Of a stretch of 22,331 bases of DNA, positions 16,554-22,331 are shown piece by piece. Source of the stretch: Pseudomonadales bacterium (lineage in GTDB: Bacteria; Pseudomonadota; Gammaproteobacteria; Steroidobacterales; Steroidobacteraceae). The notes below the pieces were generated by a model. That model was not told where the DNA came from and searched no databases. It saw nothing but the letters and a program-made list of their open reading frames with translations. The translations under genes and the position numbers were made by a program. Every line of letters starts with the position of its first letter. Position 1 is the first letter of the stretch. The stretch is taken from assembly GCA_020442965.1 (NCBI GenBank), contig JAGRJB010000089.1, forward strand, positions 1 through 22,331. Reading direction: 5' to 3'.

Positions 16554-17906
16554 CTACGACGCGGCTTGCATTGGACGCGGGCGCGACCCTGATTGATCAC
16601 TAGCCGCCAAGGCGCGCACCCGCTGTGTATCGGAAATAATCGTTGGCGCGTCGGCTGGCAACCTGAAACCCGCGGCGGACTCGCGCAGATCGGCAGAGAG
16701 TTCGGCGAGCTTCGCAATGCCCTGTGACGTGGCACTCGTCGACTCTGCAGTTTGAGTACTGATCTCCTTCAGGACCTGCATGTTACGCGCGATGTTCTGT
16801 GCCTCGCCCGCTTGCTGCCGCGAACTCGCTGAAATGTTCTGCACCAGGCTCGCAATCTGATTGGACACTTGTTCGATTTCCTCGAGCGCGGCCCCGGCGT
16901 TCTCTGCCAGCAATGCGCCACCGACTACGTCCGTTGTACTGCGTTCCATCGACACCACCGCTTCGTTGGTGTCCGATTGGATCGTTCTGACCAATCCTTC
17001 GATCTGGCGCGTGGCGGCCGCCGCACGTTCCGCAAGTCGCTGCACTTCATCTGCGACCACGGCGAAACCGCGCCCCGCATCGCCGGCCATCGACGCCTGG
17101 ATCGAGGCGTTGAGCGCCAGGATATTGGTCTGCTCGGCGATGTCGTTGATGAGCTCGACGATGTTGCCGATCTCCTGCGAACTCTCGCCGAGGCGCTTGA
17201 TGCGCTTCGATGTATCCTGGATGGTCTCGCGAATCGTGTTCATGCCATCGATCGTGCGCCGTACGGCATCACCGCCCTTGTGCGCCACATCGACTGAATG
17301 GCGCGCGACGTCAGACGCGCGCTCGGCGTTACCCGAAATTTCTTCGGTAGATGCCGCCATCGTGCCAGCCGACTCGGTCGCCGCGACCAGTTGCTTGGAC
17401 TGTGCCGCGGCGGCCTTGGCGAGATGCTGCGACAAGCCTTGCGTCTGCCGTGTCGCGCCGTCCAGCTGGATGGCCGATTGATTGATCGTACTCACGAGAT
17501 CGCGCAGCACACCGATCGCGTAATTGATCGAGTCCGCGATCGTGCCAGTGATGTCTTCGGTGACGGTGGCCTGCACCGTCAGATCGCCGTCGGCGAGTGG
17601 CGCCAGCTCGTCGAGCAGACGCAGAATCGCCTCCTGATTGCGCTCACTCTCCTTGCGTTGCGCGAGCGCTGCGCGCTCACGCTCGACCAGTTCACGCTCG
17701 ATACGGCGAATGCTCTGCCAGGCGAACAGAGCGAGAATCAGCGTCACGACACTGGCGAGAGCTACGCCCGCAAAAAGCGGCAACTGGTTCTGCGCGTAGC
17801 CGACCGCCGACAAAATGCCTGCGAGCGCGCTGATCGCGGCCGCGACGAGCAACAGGAGAGCAACGGTCTGGACCGTCTTGGCGGAATTGGCGTGTGTCGT
17901 TGACAT
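16554..17906 (-). CDS. pilJ: Methyl-accepting chemotaxis-type protein PilJ lacking the periplasmic sensor domain
   Basis: This is a 450-aa membrane receptor of the Pil-Chp pathway. Two hydrophobic segments lie at about 13-33 (QTVALLLLVAAAISALAGIL) and 42-63 (LPLFAGVALASVVTLILALF), separated by only about eight residues. P. aeruginosa PilJ is 682 aa, with about 280 residues of periplasmic PilJ-type sensor at this point. The cytoplasmic part is well conserved: NQEAILRLLDELAPLADGDL then TIADSINYAIGVLRDLV (HAMP-like, about 90-140), RIKRLGESSQEIGNIVELIN, and the signalling hairpin tip IAEQTNILALNASIQA followed by SMAGDAGRGFAVVADEVQRL (256-291). The ATG at 17906 is chosen over the upstream frame to 17993, which would overlap pilI and adds a non-homologous Cys/Gly stretch. 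No CheR-binding pentapeptide is seen at the C-terminus. Transcription is with pilI (23-base gap) and chpA. Confidence 0.93.
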   Translation of the reverse strand: MSTTHANSAKTVQTVALLLLVAAAISALAGILSAVGYAQNQLPLFAGVALASVVTLILALFAWQSIRRIERELVERERAALAQRKESERNQEAILRLLDELAPLADGDLTVQATVTEDITGTIADSINYAIGVLRDLVSTINQSAIQLDGATRQTQGLSQHLAKAAAAQSKQLVAATESAGTMAASTEEISGNAERASDVARHSVDVAHKGGDAVRRTIDGMNTIRETIQDTSKRIKRLGESSQEIGNIVELINDIAEQTNILALNASIQASMAGDAGRGFAVVADEVQRLAERAAAATRQIEGLVRTIQSDTNEAVVSMERSTTDVVGGALLAENAGAALEEIEQVSNQIASLVQNISASSRQQAGEAQNIARNMQVLKEISTQTAESTSATSQGIAKLAELSADLRESAAGFRLPADAPTIISDTQRVRALAASDQSGSRPRPMQAAS

Positions 17907-17929
17907 CTTGCTCTGGTTCACGGGGCCGC

Positions 17930-18493
17930 TCAGGCAGCCGCATCCTGAAAGCCGGCACTCTCCAGGAGCGTGCGCAGCGACAAGACGGGCCATTGTTCAG
18001 CACCGCGCTTGAACGCGCCAGCGAGAAAGCGATCGCAACGGACCACGGTTGGCGGCGCGTCGCCCGAAAACTCGCCGTCGGCGAATCGGCGAAAACCCAG
18101 TACCTCATCGACTAACAATCCGGCTGGCACCTCGCGATGCGAGCCTACGATCAATCGGGCATTGCGGGTAGCCGGCGTCGTACCGCTACCGAGAAAGTGG
18201 CGCAGGTCGATGATCGGCAACAATTGGCCGCGCACGTTGGCAAGGCCCCGGATCCAGGTCTTGGCCCCTGGGACACGCGTGACGCTGGTAGGAACCGCCA
18301 GTACTTCGCGCGTCTCTTCGCGGGCGACGAGATACAGTTCGCCAGCCATCTTGAACGCGACGCCGACCCACTCACGCCCGGCGGGATTCTCAGTCGCAGC
18401 GGCAGCCGTTACAGCACGACCGCGGCGCTCGAGTTCCGAGAGGAGCTCGAAGGGCCGGTCGCGCAGAGACTTCAGCGGGAGTAAATCGGTCAT
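17930..18493 (-). CDS. pilI: CheW-like adaptor PilI
   Basis: The product is 187 aa, like P. aeruginosa PilI (178). An N-terminal segment with PFELLSELERRG, typical of PilI, is followed by a CheW domain: WVGVAFKMAGELYLVA, the signature VPGAKTWIRGLANVRGQLL (74-92) with PIIDL, and LLVDEVLGFRRF. It is expected to tie PilJ to the ChpA kinase at the cell pole. The ATG at 18493 is separated from the pilH stop by a single base, so translation is probably coupled. The open frame to 18526 would run into pilH and is less likely. No separate Shine-Dalgarno is evident. Confidence 0.92.
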   Translation of the reverse strand: MTDLLPLKSLRDRPFELLSELERRGRAVTAAAATENPAGREWVGVAFKMAGELYLVAREETREVLAVPTSVTRVPGAKTWIRGLANVRGQLLPIIDLRHFLGSGTTPATRNARLIVGSHREVPAGLLVDEVLGFRRFADGEFSGDAPPTVVRCDRFLAGAFKRGAEQWPVLSLRTLLESAGFQDAAA

Positions 18494-18494
18494 A

Positions 18495-18860
18495 TCAGAT
18501 GGCGAGCGTGGACTGGGCCTTCGCAACCAGCTGGTCCGGGGACACGGGTTTCACCATGTAATCGACAGCGCCTTGTCGCAGCCCCCAGATCTTGTCGGTT
18601 TCCTGGCCCTTCGACGTGACCATGATAATGGGAATGGCACGTGTCTTCGGGTCGTTAGTGAGCGTGCGCGTAGCTTGGTAGCCGTTGACGCCAGGCATCA
18701 CGACATCCATGAATATCAGATCGGGCGTCATTTCACGCGCCAGCCGTACCCCCTCTGCGCCATCCGCCGCACTGGCAGTCTGATAACCAGACTTTTCGAG
18801 CGCACTCTTCATCACGTGCACTTCGGTAGGCGAATCGTCGACGATTAGTATGAGCGTCAT
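18495..18860 (-). CDS. pilH: Single-domain response regulator PilH
   Basis: This 121-aa CheY-like receiver has no output domain. It shows the acidic pocket (ILIVDDSPTEVHVM, Asp8/Asp9), phosphoacceptor Asp52 (LIFMDVVMPGVNGYQATR), Thr82 (IIMVTSKGQETDK) and Lys104 (YMVKPVSPDQL). The GQETDKIWG segment is characteristic of PilH. In P. aeruginosa PilH is phosphorylated by ChpA and favours pilus retraction or acts as a phosphate sink, opposite to PilG. The ATG at 18860 has an AGGTGA five bases upstream, which includes the pilG stop codon TGA; the gap to pilG is five bases. The much longer open frame upstream is the pilG sequence read out of frame. Confidence 0.95.
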   Translation of the reverse strand: MTLILIVDDSPTEVHVMKSALEKSGYQTASAADGAEGVRLAREMTPDLIFMDVVMPGVNGYQATRTLTNDPKTRAIPIIMVTSKGQETDKIWGLRQGAVDYMVKPVSPDQLVAKAQSTLAI

Positions 18861-18865
18861 GGGAA

Positions 18866-19261
18866 TCACCTGGCGCCAATATGGGACTCGATGGCTGACA
18901 ACAGCTCGTCCTTGGTGAACGGCTTGGTCAGGTAGTGCTCCGAGCCGACGATGCGTCCGCGCGCACGATCGAACAGCCCGTCTTTCGAGGAGAGCATGAT
19001 CACCGGAATGGACTTGAAGACCTTGTTGTGCTTGATGAGCGAACAGGTCTGGTACCCATCGAGGCGCGGCATCATGATGTCGACGAATACGATGTCGGGC
19101 GAATGATCGGCCACCTTGGCGAGCGCGTCGAATCCGTCGACCGCCGTGAAAACCTCGCAACCTTCTCTGGCGAGCAGTGTCTCCGCGGTCTTGCGGATGG
19201 TCTTGCTGTCGTCGATGACCAGCACTTTGAGACCCTTCAGAACCTGATTGTCATCGGTCAC
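18866..19261 (-). CDS. pilG: Single-domain response regulator PilG
   Basis: This is a 131-aa CheY-like receiver, first gene of the Pil-Chp operon. Motifs: KVLVIDDSKTIRKTAETLL (Asp17/Asp18), the phosphoacceptor in VDIMMPRLDGYQTCSLIK (Asp61), IMLSSKDGLFDRARGRIVGS (Ser91), and YLTKPFTKDELLSAI (Lys113). These match P. aeruginosa PilG closely; there it drives pilus extension and interacts with FimL and the cAMP pathway. The GTG at 19261 is preferred because an AGGAG lies ten bases upstream and the resulting N-terminus (11 residues before the first strand) resembles the 135-aa P. aeruginosa protein. An ATG at 19291 is also in frame but has no Shine-Dalgarno. It is divergent from gshB across about 180 bases. 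Confidence 0.93.
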   Translation of the reverse strand: MTDDNQVLKGLKVLVIDDSKTIRKTAETLLAREGCEVFTAVDGFDALAKVADHSPDIVFVDIMMPRLDGYQTCSLIKHNKVFKSIPVIMLSSKDGLFDRARGRIVGSEHYLTKPFTKDELLSAIESHIGAR

Positions 19262-19271
19262 AGCCTGATCA

Positions 19272-19276
19272 CTCCT
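19272..19276 (-). promoter_or_regulatory. Ribosome binding site deciding the pilG start
   Basis: AGGAG on the reverse strand, ten bases before the GTG at 19261 and inside the reading frame of the alternative longer start at 19291. It favours the GTG start. Confidence 0.5.
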
Positions 19277-19319
19277 AATAGAGACGCGCATAGTAACGGC
19301 TGCAGCGACTAAAATGCTG

Positions 19320-19347
19320 TTGCGCGAAGCAGTCTGATGCGTATTTT
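19320..19347 (+). promoter_or_regulatory. Candidate sigma70-type promoter for gshB
   Basis: TTGCGC (19320-19325) and TATTTT (19342-19347) are separated by 16 bases in the pilG-gshB divergent region, about 95 bases upstream of the gshB start. An 8-base palindrome GGTATACC (19357-19364) lies just downstream, near the expected transcription start. The match is partial and based only on inspection. The rest of the 181-base interval shows no further gene. Confidence 0.25.
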
Positions 19348-19442
19348 TAACATATCGGTATACCCCCCGCCATGCCGTCTACGTCACGTTTCGAGCAGCT
19401 GGCTCGGCATACTTGATCAGTGACAACTTCCTGGGAGATTCG

Positions 19443-20420
19443 ATGACTCAAGCCATTCGTCTCGCCGTTGTGATGGACCCGATCGCAGAGTGCAAATATG
19501 CGAAGGATTCCACACTCGCGATGTTGCTCGCAGCGCGAAAGCGTGGCTGGCAGTTGTCCTATCTCGAGCAGCAAGACCTGTGGTTGCGCGATGGAATCGC
19601 TTATGGTCGAGCCGCGCCGCTCGACGTGAGGGCGGACCCGCAGCGCTGGTTCACGCTCGGCACACCGGTCACCGCACCGCTCGCTGATTTTGACTGTGTC
19701 TTGATGCGCAAAGACCCGCCGTTCGACACCGAGTACATCTACACGACCTACGTTCTGCAACGGGCCCAGCTCGCCGGCTCGCTGATCGTCAACTGCCCAC
19801 AGGGTCTGCGTGACATCAACGAGAAGGTGTTCACGGCCTGGTTTCCCCAATGCTGCGCTCCGACACTCATTTGTCGCAATATGGCGGACATGGCAGCGTT
19901 CGCTCGCGAGCATGGCAAGATCGTCGTCAAGCCGCTGGACGGGATGGGCGGGCGTTCGATTTTCGTCACGGAAGTGGGCGACAAGAACATGCAGGTCATT
20001 TTTGAGACGCTGACCGACTACGGCAACCGCTTTGCCATCGCGCAACGCTACCTTCCGGAGATTGCCGAGAGCGGCGATTCGCGCGTACTGCTGATCGACG
20101 GCGAGCCGGTGCCGTATGCGTTGGCGCGGATGCCGACCGCAACCGACAATCGCGGCAATCTCGCGGCAGGCGCGTCGGGCGTCGGTCGCCCGCTCAACGA
20201 CCGGGATCGTTGGCTGGCGCAGCAGATTGGTCCCGAACTCGCACGTCGCGGCATGCTGTTCGTGGGGCTGGACGTCATCGGCGGCTTTGTCACGGAGATC
20301 AATGTCACGAGCCCGACCGGCATTCGCGAGCTGGACAGGCAATTCGATCTGGATATAGGGGGCATGGTGATCGCAGCGATCGAGCAGAAATTGCAGGCGC
20401 GCGGAGCGGTTTCTGCGTGA
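19443..20420 (+). CDS. gshB: Glutathione synthetase
   Basis: This 325-aa ATP-grasp enzyme joins gamma-glutamylcysteine and glycine to make glutathione in the cytoplasm. Signatures: N-terminal VVMDPIAECKYAKDSTLAML, MRKDPPFDTEYIYTTYVL (88-105), NCPQGLRDINEKVF, the ATP-grasp lysine in VVKPLDGMGGRSIF, and DVIGGFVTEINVTSPTGIRE (277-296). Length fits E. coli GshB (316). The ATG at 19443 has a GGGAG five bases upstream, so the in-frame TTG at 19413 is discarded. The stop overlaps the start of the TonB-like gene (GTGA). gshB next to pilG on the opposite strand is the same arrangement as in P. aeruginosa (PA0407/PA0408). Confidence 0.96.
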   Translation: MTQAIRLAVVMDPIAECKYAKDSTLAMLLAARKRGWQLSYLEQQDLWLRDGIAYGRAAPLDVRADPQRWFTLGTPVTAPLADFDCVLMRKDPPFDTEYIYTTYVLQRAQLAGSLIVNCPQGLRDINEKVFTAWFPQCCAPTLICRNMADMAAFAREHGKIVVKPLDGMGGRSIFVTEVGDKNMQVIFETLTDYGNRFAIAQRYLPEIAESGDSRVLLIDGEPVPYALARMPTATDNRGNLAAGASGVGRPLNDRDRWLAQQIGPELARRGMLFVGLDVIGGFVTEINVTSPTGIRELDRQFDLDIGGMVIAAIEQKLQARGAVSA

Positions 20421-21331
20421 GCGGCCGCTCACTACTGCTCGCTGAGGGGTCAGCTCCGATCCGCGAGCGCCTGATGACTACGGTGCTGTTGGCCGCCCTG
20501 CTGCATGCCGTCATCATCGTTGGGGTTACCTTCGGAGCCGTACCGGAGAACCGCTCGAGCGCGCCGGGGCTCGAAGTCCTGCTCGTCACCGACAATGTTC
20601 CGGAGGCCAAGGAAAACCCCAATGCTCATTATCTTGCACAACGTACCCAGCTCGGTTCCGGCGCGGACGATGGCACTAACAGCGCCGTGCCACGGCCCGT
20701 CGCGGAGTCGATCGCGCAGGATGGCACCGCAGATGGCGACACTGCAGCAGCAGCCAACGGGGGCAGCGATGATCTTAGGCCGAATGAGCGAGTCCTGACC
20801 ACGAGCGCGCCGCAGCCGGACATCCTTTATTTCTCGCCACCGGCGCTGACTGCCGACGCGCGCGATATGCCGTTGCTCTTGAATGGCAGCGGCTCTCAGT
20901 CTCGCCCGGGCGATACCAGTCCTGACGACACGAGCCTGCGTGGCCCAAAGCGCGAAGAACTGTGGACTACGCCGGATACGCGTGAGGCGGTATTGGCACC
21001 GTACCTCGTCGCTTGGCGCGACAAGATCGAGCGCTTGGGCACGCTGAACTTCCCTGCGGCGGCGCGGCGCCACCAGGCGACCACCACCCCGGTGCTCGAA
21101 GTCGCGATTGCTGCCGATGGATCGTTGTACGAGGCTAAAATTCGCCGCACCAGCGGTTCGTTGCCACTGGACCAGGCCACGCTCGATATCCTGAAACTCG
21201 CGAGCCCGTTCGACCCGTTTCCGAAAGCACTGGCGGCGCGCTACGGCGTCTTGCGGTTCGCCTATGAATGGCGCTTCGAAGGCACCGCGGCCGGTCGCGG
21301 CGTCCTGACGGCGCCAGCGGACTCTGAGTGA
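20417..21331 (+). CDS. TonB-family energy transducer (TonB3-like)
   Basis: This 304-aa protein has a short cytoplasmic N-terminus (SGRSLLLAEGSAPIRERL), one membrane anchor at about 20-41 (MTTVLLAALLHAVIIVGVTF), a periplasmic linker, and a TonB C-terminal domain from about 195. That domain includes YLVAWRDKIERLGTLNFP, PVLEVAIAADGSLYEAKIRR, SGSLPLDQATLDILKLASPF and FAYEWRF. TonB proteins couple the proton motive force, via ExbB/ExbD, to outer-membrane processes. The linker is rich in Asp, Gly, Ser and Thr and lacks the long Pro-rich EP/KP repeats of classical TonB. The GTG at 20417 overlaps the gshB stop and has a GGAG ten bases before; a far longer frame upstream is gshB read out of phase. In P. 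aeruginosa the gene in this place, tonB3, is required for twitching and pilus assembly. Confidence 0.88.
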   Translation: MSGRSLLLAEGSAPIRERLMTTVLLAALLHAVIIVGVTFGAVPENRSSAPGLEVLLVTDNVPEAKENPNAHYLAQRTQLGSGADDGTNSAVPRPVAESIAQDGTADGDTAAAANGGSDDLRPNERVLTTSAPQPDILYFSPPALTADARDMPLLLNGSGSQSRPGDTSPDDTSLRGPKREELWTTPDTREAVLAPYLVAWRDKIERLGTLNFPAAARRHQATTTPVLEVAIAADGSLYEAKIRRTSGSLPLDQATLDILKLASPFDPFPKALAARYGVLRFAYEWRFEGTAAGRGVLTAPADSE

Positions 21332-21373
21332 CCGCTGGCGATCAGCCCGCGCGAACGCCATACTCTCTCCCGC

Positions 21374-21937
21374 ATGGCAGACACCACCCATCTATCGAAT
21401 CATCTGCTGATCGCGATGCCGCAGCTCGCGGATCCGACCTTCGCGCAGACGGTGACGCTGGTATGCGAACACGGCGAGCGCGGCGCCCTCGGTATCATTC
21501 TCAATCGGCCGCTACCCATGAAATTGGCCGAGGTCTTCGAACAGATGAAGATCGAACCATCGCTGCCAGACGTGGCTGACCTGCCGGTGCTGCGCGGCGG
21601 CCCGGTGCACACTGATCGCGGCTTCGTCTTGCATCGTCCGGGCGGTGAATGGGATTCGAGTCATCGGATTTCCGATTCGATCCAGGTGACCACATCGCGC
21701 GATATTCTCGCAGCAATGGCGAGCGGCACGGGTCCGAGCAAGGCGTGCATCGCGCTGGGTTACGCGGGCTGGGAAGCGGGCCAGCTCGAACAGGAGATTC
21801 GCGATAATTCCTGGCTCGCGGTCGAAGCCGACGACGACGTGATCTTCGATCTGCCCTACGACGAACGCTGGCCCGCCGCGCTGCGCCTCCTGGGTGTGGA
21901 GGCCAGTCAGCTGACATCGTTCGCGGGTCATGCCTGA
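21374..21937 (+). CDS. YqgE/AlgH family (UPF0301) protein
   Basis: This 187-aa protein is the standard length for UPF0301. Signatures include LSNHLLIAMPQLADPTFAQT, VTLVCEHGERGALGIILNRP, LRGGPVHTDRGFVLHRP, TSRDILAAMASGTGPSKACI and the characteristic LGYAGWEAGQLEQEIRDNSW, with WPAALRLLGV near the end. The P. aeruginosa homologue is called AlgH after a reported effect on alginate; the biochemical function is not established. The ATG at 21374 gives the usual N-terminus but has no good Shine-Dalgarno. It lies 42 bases after the TonB-like gene and overlaps the ruvX start by eight bases, the usual pairing in gammaproteobacteria. Confidence 0.95.
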   Translation: MADTTHLSNHLLIAMPQLADPTFAQTVTLVCEHGERGALGIILNRPLPMKLAEVFEQMKIEPSLPDVADLPVLRGGPVHTDRGFVLHRPGGEWDSSHRISDSIQVTTSRDILAAMASGTGPSKACIALGYAGWEAGQLEQEIRDNSWLAVEADDDVIFDLPYDERWPAALRLLGVEASQLTSFAGHA

Positions 21938-22331
21938 CAACACGCGACTCGTCCTCGCATTCGATTTCGGTCTCAAACGCATTGGACTTGCGAGCGGCGA
22001 CACGCTCACGCGCACCGCTGCGCCACTCAAGACGCTCGCCTCCGTCGCCGGCGCGCCCGATTGGGGCGGCATCGCGATCCAGATCAAGGCGTTGCAGCCC
22101 GCGCAACTGGTCGTGGGCGAGCCGTATAATGCCGACGGTTCGGTCAGCGCGATGACGGCCACCGTGCGCGCTTTCGCCGCCGAACTGCTGCGACGCTTTG
22201 CGATCCCCATTGCGCTCGTCGACGAACGCTGGTCGTCGCTGGATGCGCAAGCGCGACTGCGCGACGCGCGCGCCAGCGGCGAGCGCAAGCGACGCGTGCG
22301 CCACGAAGAACTAGATTCGCGGGCGGCGGCA
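21930..22331 (+). CDS. ruvX: RuvX/YqgF-family nuclease (partial, C-terminus beyond right edge)
   Basis: 134 codons are visible from the ATG at 21930 to the window edge, nearly the whole of the usual ~140-150 aa. It is an RNase H-fold nuclease: LAFDFGLKRIGLASGD at the N-terminus carries the first catalytic Asp. VVGEPYNADGS is the second strand (the family usually has VGLPLNMDG), VDERWSSLDA follows, and the last visible block, ELDSRAAA, contains the third catalytic Asp. Family members are called putative Holliday junction resolvases; in E. coli YqgF has been implicated in 16S rRNA 5'-end maturation. It overlaps yqgE by eight bases, suggesting translational coupling. Confidence 0.93.
   Translation, partial: MPDNTRLVLAFDFGLKRIGLASGDTLTRTAAPLKTLASVAGAPDWGGIAIQIKALQPAQLVVGEPYNADGSVSAMTATVRAFAAELLRRFAIPIALVDERWSSLDAQARLRDARASGERKRRVRHEELDSRAAA

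Noticed and set aside
19347..20432. 361-codon open frame on the - strand opposite gshB
   Set aside because: Shadow of the highly conserved GshB. It contains no motif and runs through the pilG-gshB promoter region.
20450..21391. 313-codon open frame on the - strand opposite the TonB-like gene
   Set aside because: Shadow frame of low complexity (Arg-rich). The + strand shows a clear anchor and TonB domain.
21501..22304. Two long overlapping - strand frames opposite yqgE and ruvX
   Set aside because: Both are Arg/Ala/Ser-rich shadows of two well-conserved genes.
1..22331. Apparent preference for rare leucine codon TTA before codons starting with G (many GTTAG/CTAAC sites)
   Set aside because: Exceptions exist in tyrA and chpA, and a rough base-composition estimate gives about as many GTTAG sites as observed, so no special motif is claimed.
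1..22331. Mobile elements, CRISPR arrays, tRNA or rRNA genes
   Set aside because: No transposase or integrase motif, spaced direct repeats, or RNA gene signature was found. Gene content and codon use look like core chromosome throughout.

Overview
The window is gene-dense, high-GC chromosomal DNA from a gammaproteobacterium. The strongest clue is the order pilG-pilH-pilI-pilJ-chpA-chpC on one strand, flanked divergently by gshB-tonB-yqgE-ruvX, which is the order around pilG in Pseudomonas aeruginosa. Gene content and high GC fit a Xanthomonadales/Nevskiales-type lineage, but that placement is inference. No tRNA, rRNA, insertion sequence, CRISPR array or prophage gene was seen, and no gap longer than 300 bases lacks a gene.

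Left part (1-10463), housekeeping genes in short divergent and convergent blocks. A partial diguanylate cyclase (GTG start at 664, running off the left edge) overlaps the end of a chorismate mutase/prephenate dehydrogenase. Then come pdxH (+), a HisN-like phosphatase (-), and a (+) run of a PduO-type cobalamin adenosyltransferase, an OsmC-family protein with a basic tail, and a small membrane-anchored protein of unknown role. An O-methyltransferase (-) follows. Next to it is a frameshifted, truncated remnant of a secreted OmpA-associated-type protein (+). AmpD and a 14-helix MFS permease form a translationally coupled (-) pair, divergent from bioA-rsmE (+), which also overlap.

Right part (10468-19261), the Pil-Chp chemosensory operon on the - strand, read pilG -> pilH -> pilI -> pilJ -> chpA -> chpC. 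It encodes two single-domain response regulators, two CheW-like adaptors, a methyl-accepting protein and a giant hybrid CheA. In P. aeruginosa this pathway controls type IV pilus extension/retraction, twitching and surface sensing. The version here is reduced. PilJ has two membrane helices with only a few residues between them, so the periplasmic sensor domain is absent. No pilK (CheR) or chpB (CheB) lies in the cluster. ChpA has three recognisable His-phosphotransfer sites and a degenerate N-terminal half.

Right edge (19443-22331), gshB-tonB-yqgE-ruvX on the + strand, divergent from pilG. gshB and the TonB-like gene overlap by GTGA, and yqgE and ruvX overlap by 8 bases. ruvX runs off the right edge. 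The P. aeruginosa TonB in this position (TonB3) is known to be needed for twitching, so this gene may belong functionally to the pilus system.

The most notable observations are the sensor-less PilJ in an adaptation-less Chp cluster, the coupled ampD-permease pair, the diguanylate cyclase coupled to tyrosine biosynthesis, and the decayed secreted-protein gene at 5901-6240.
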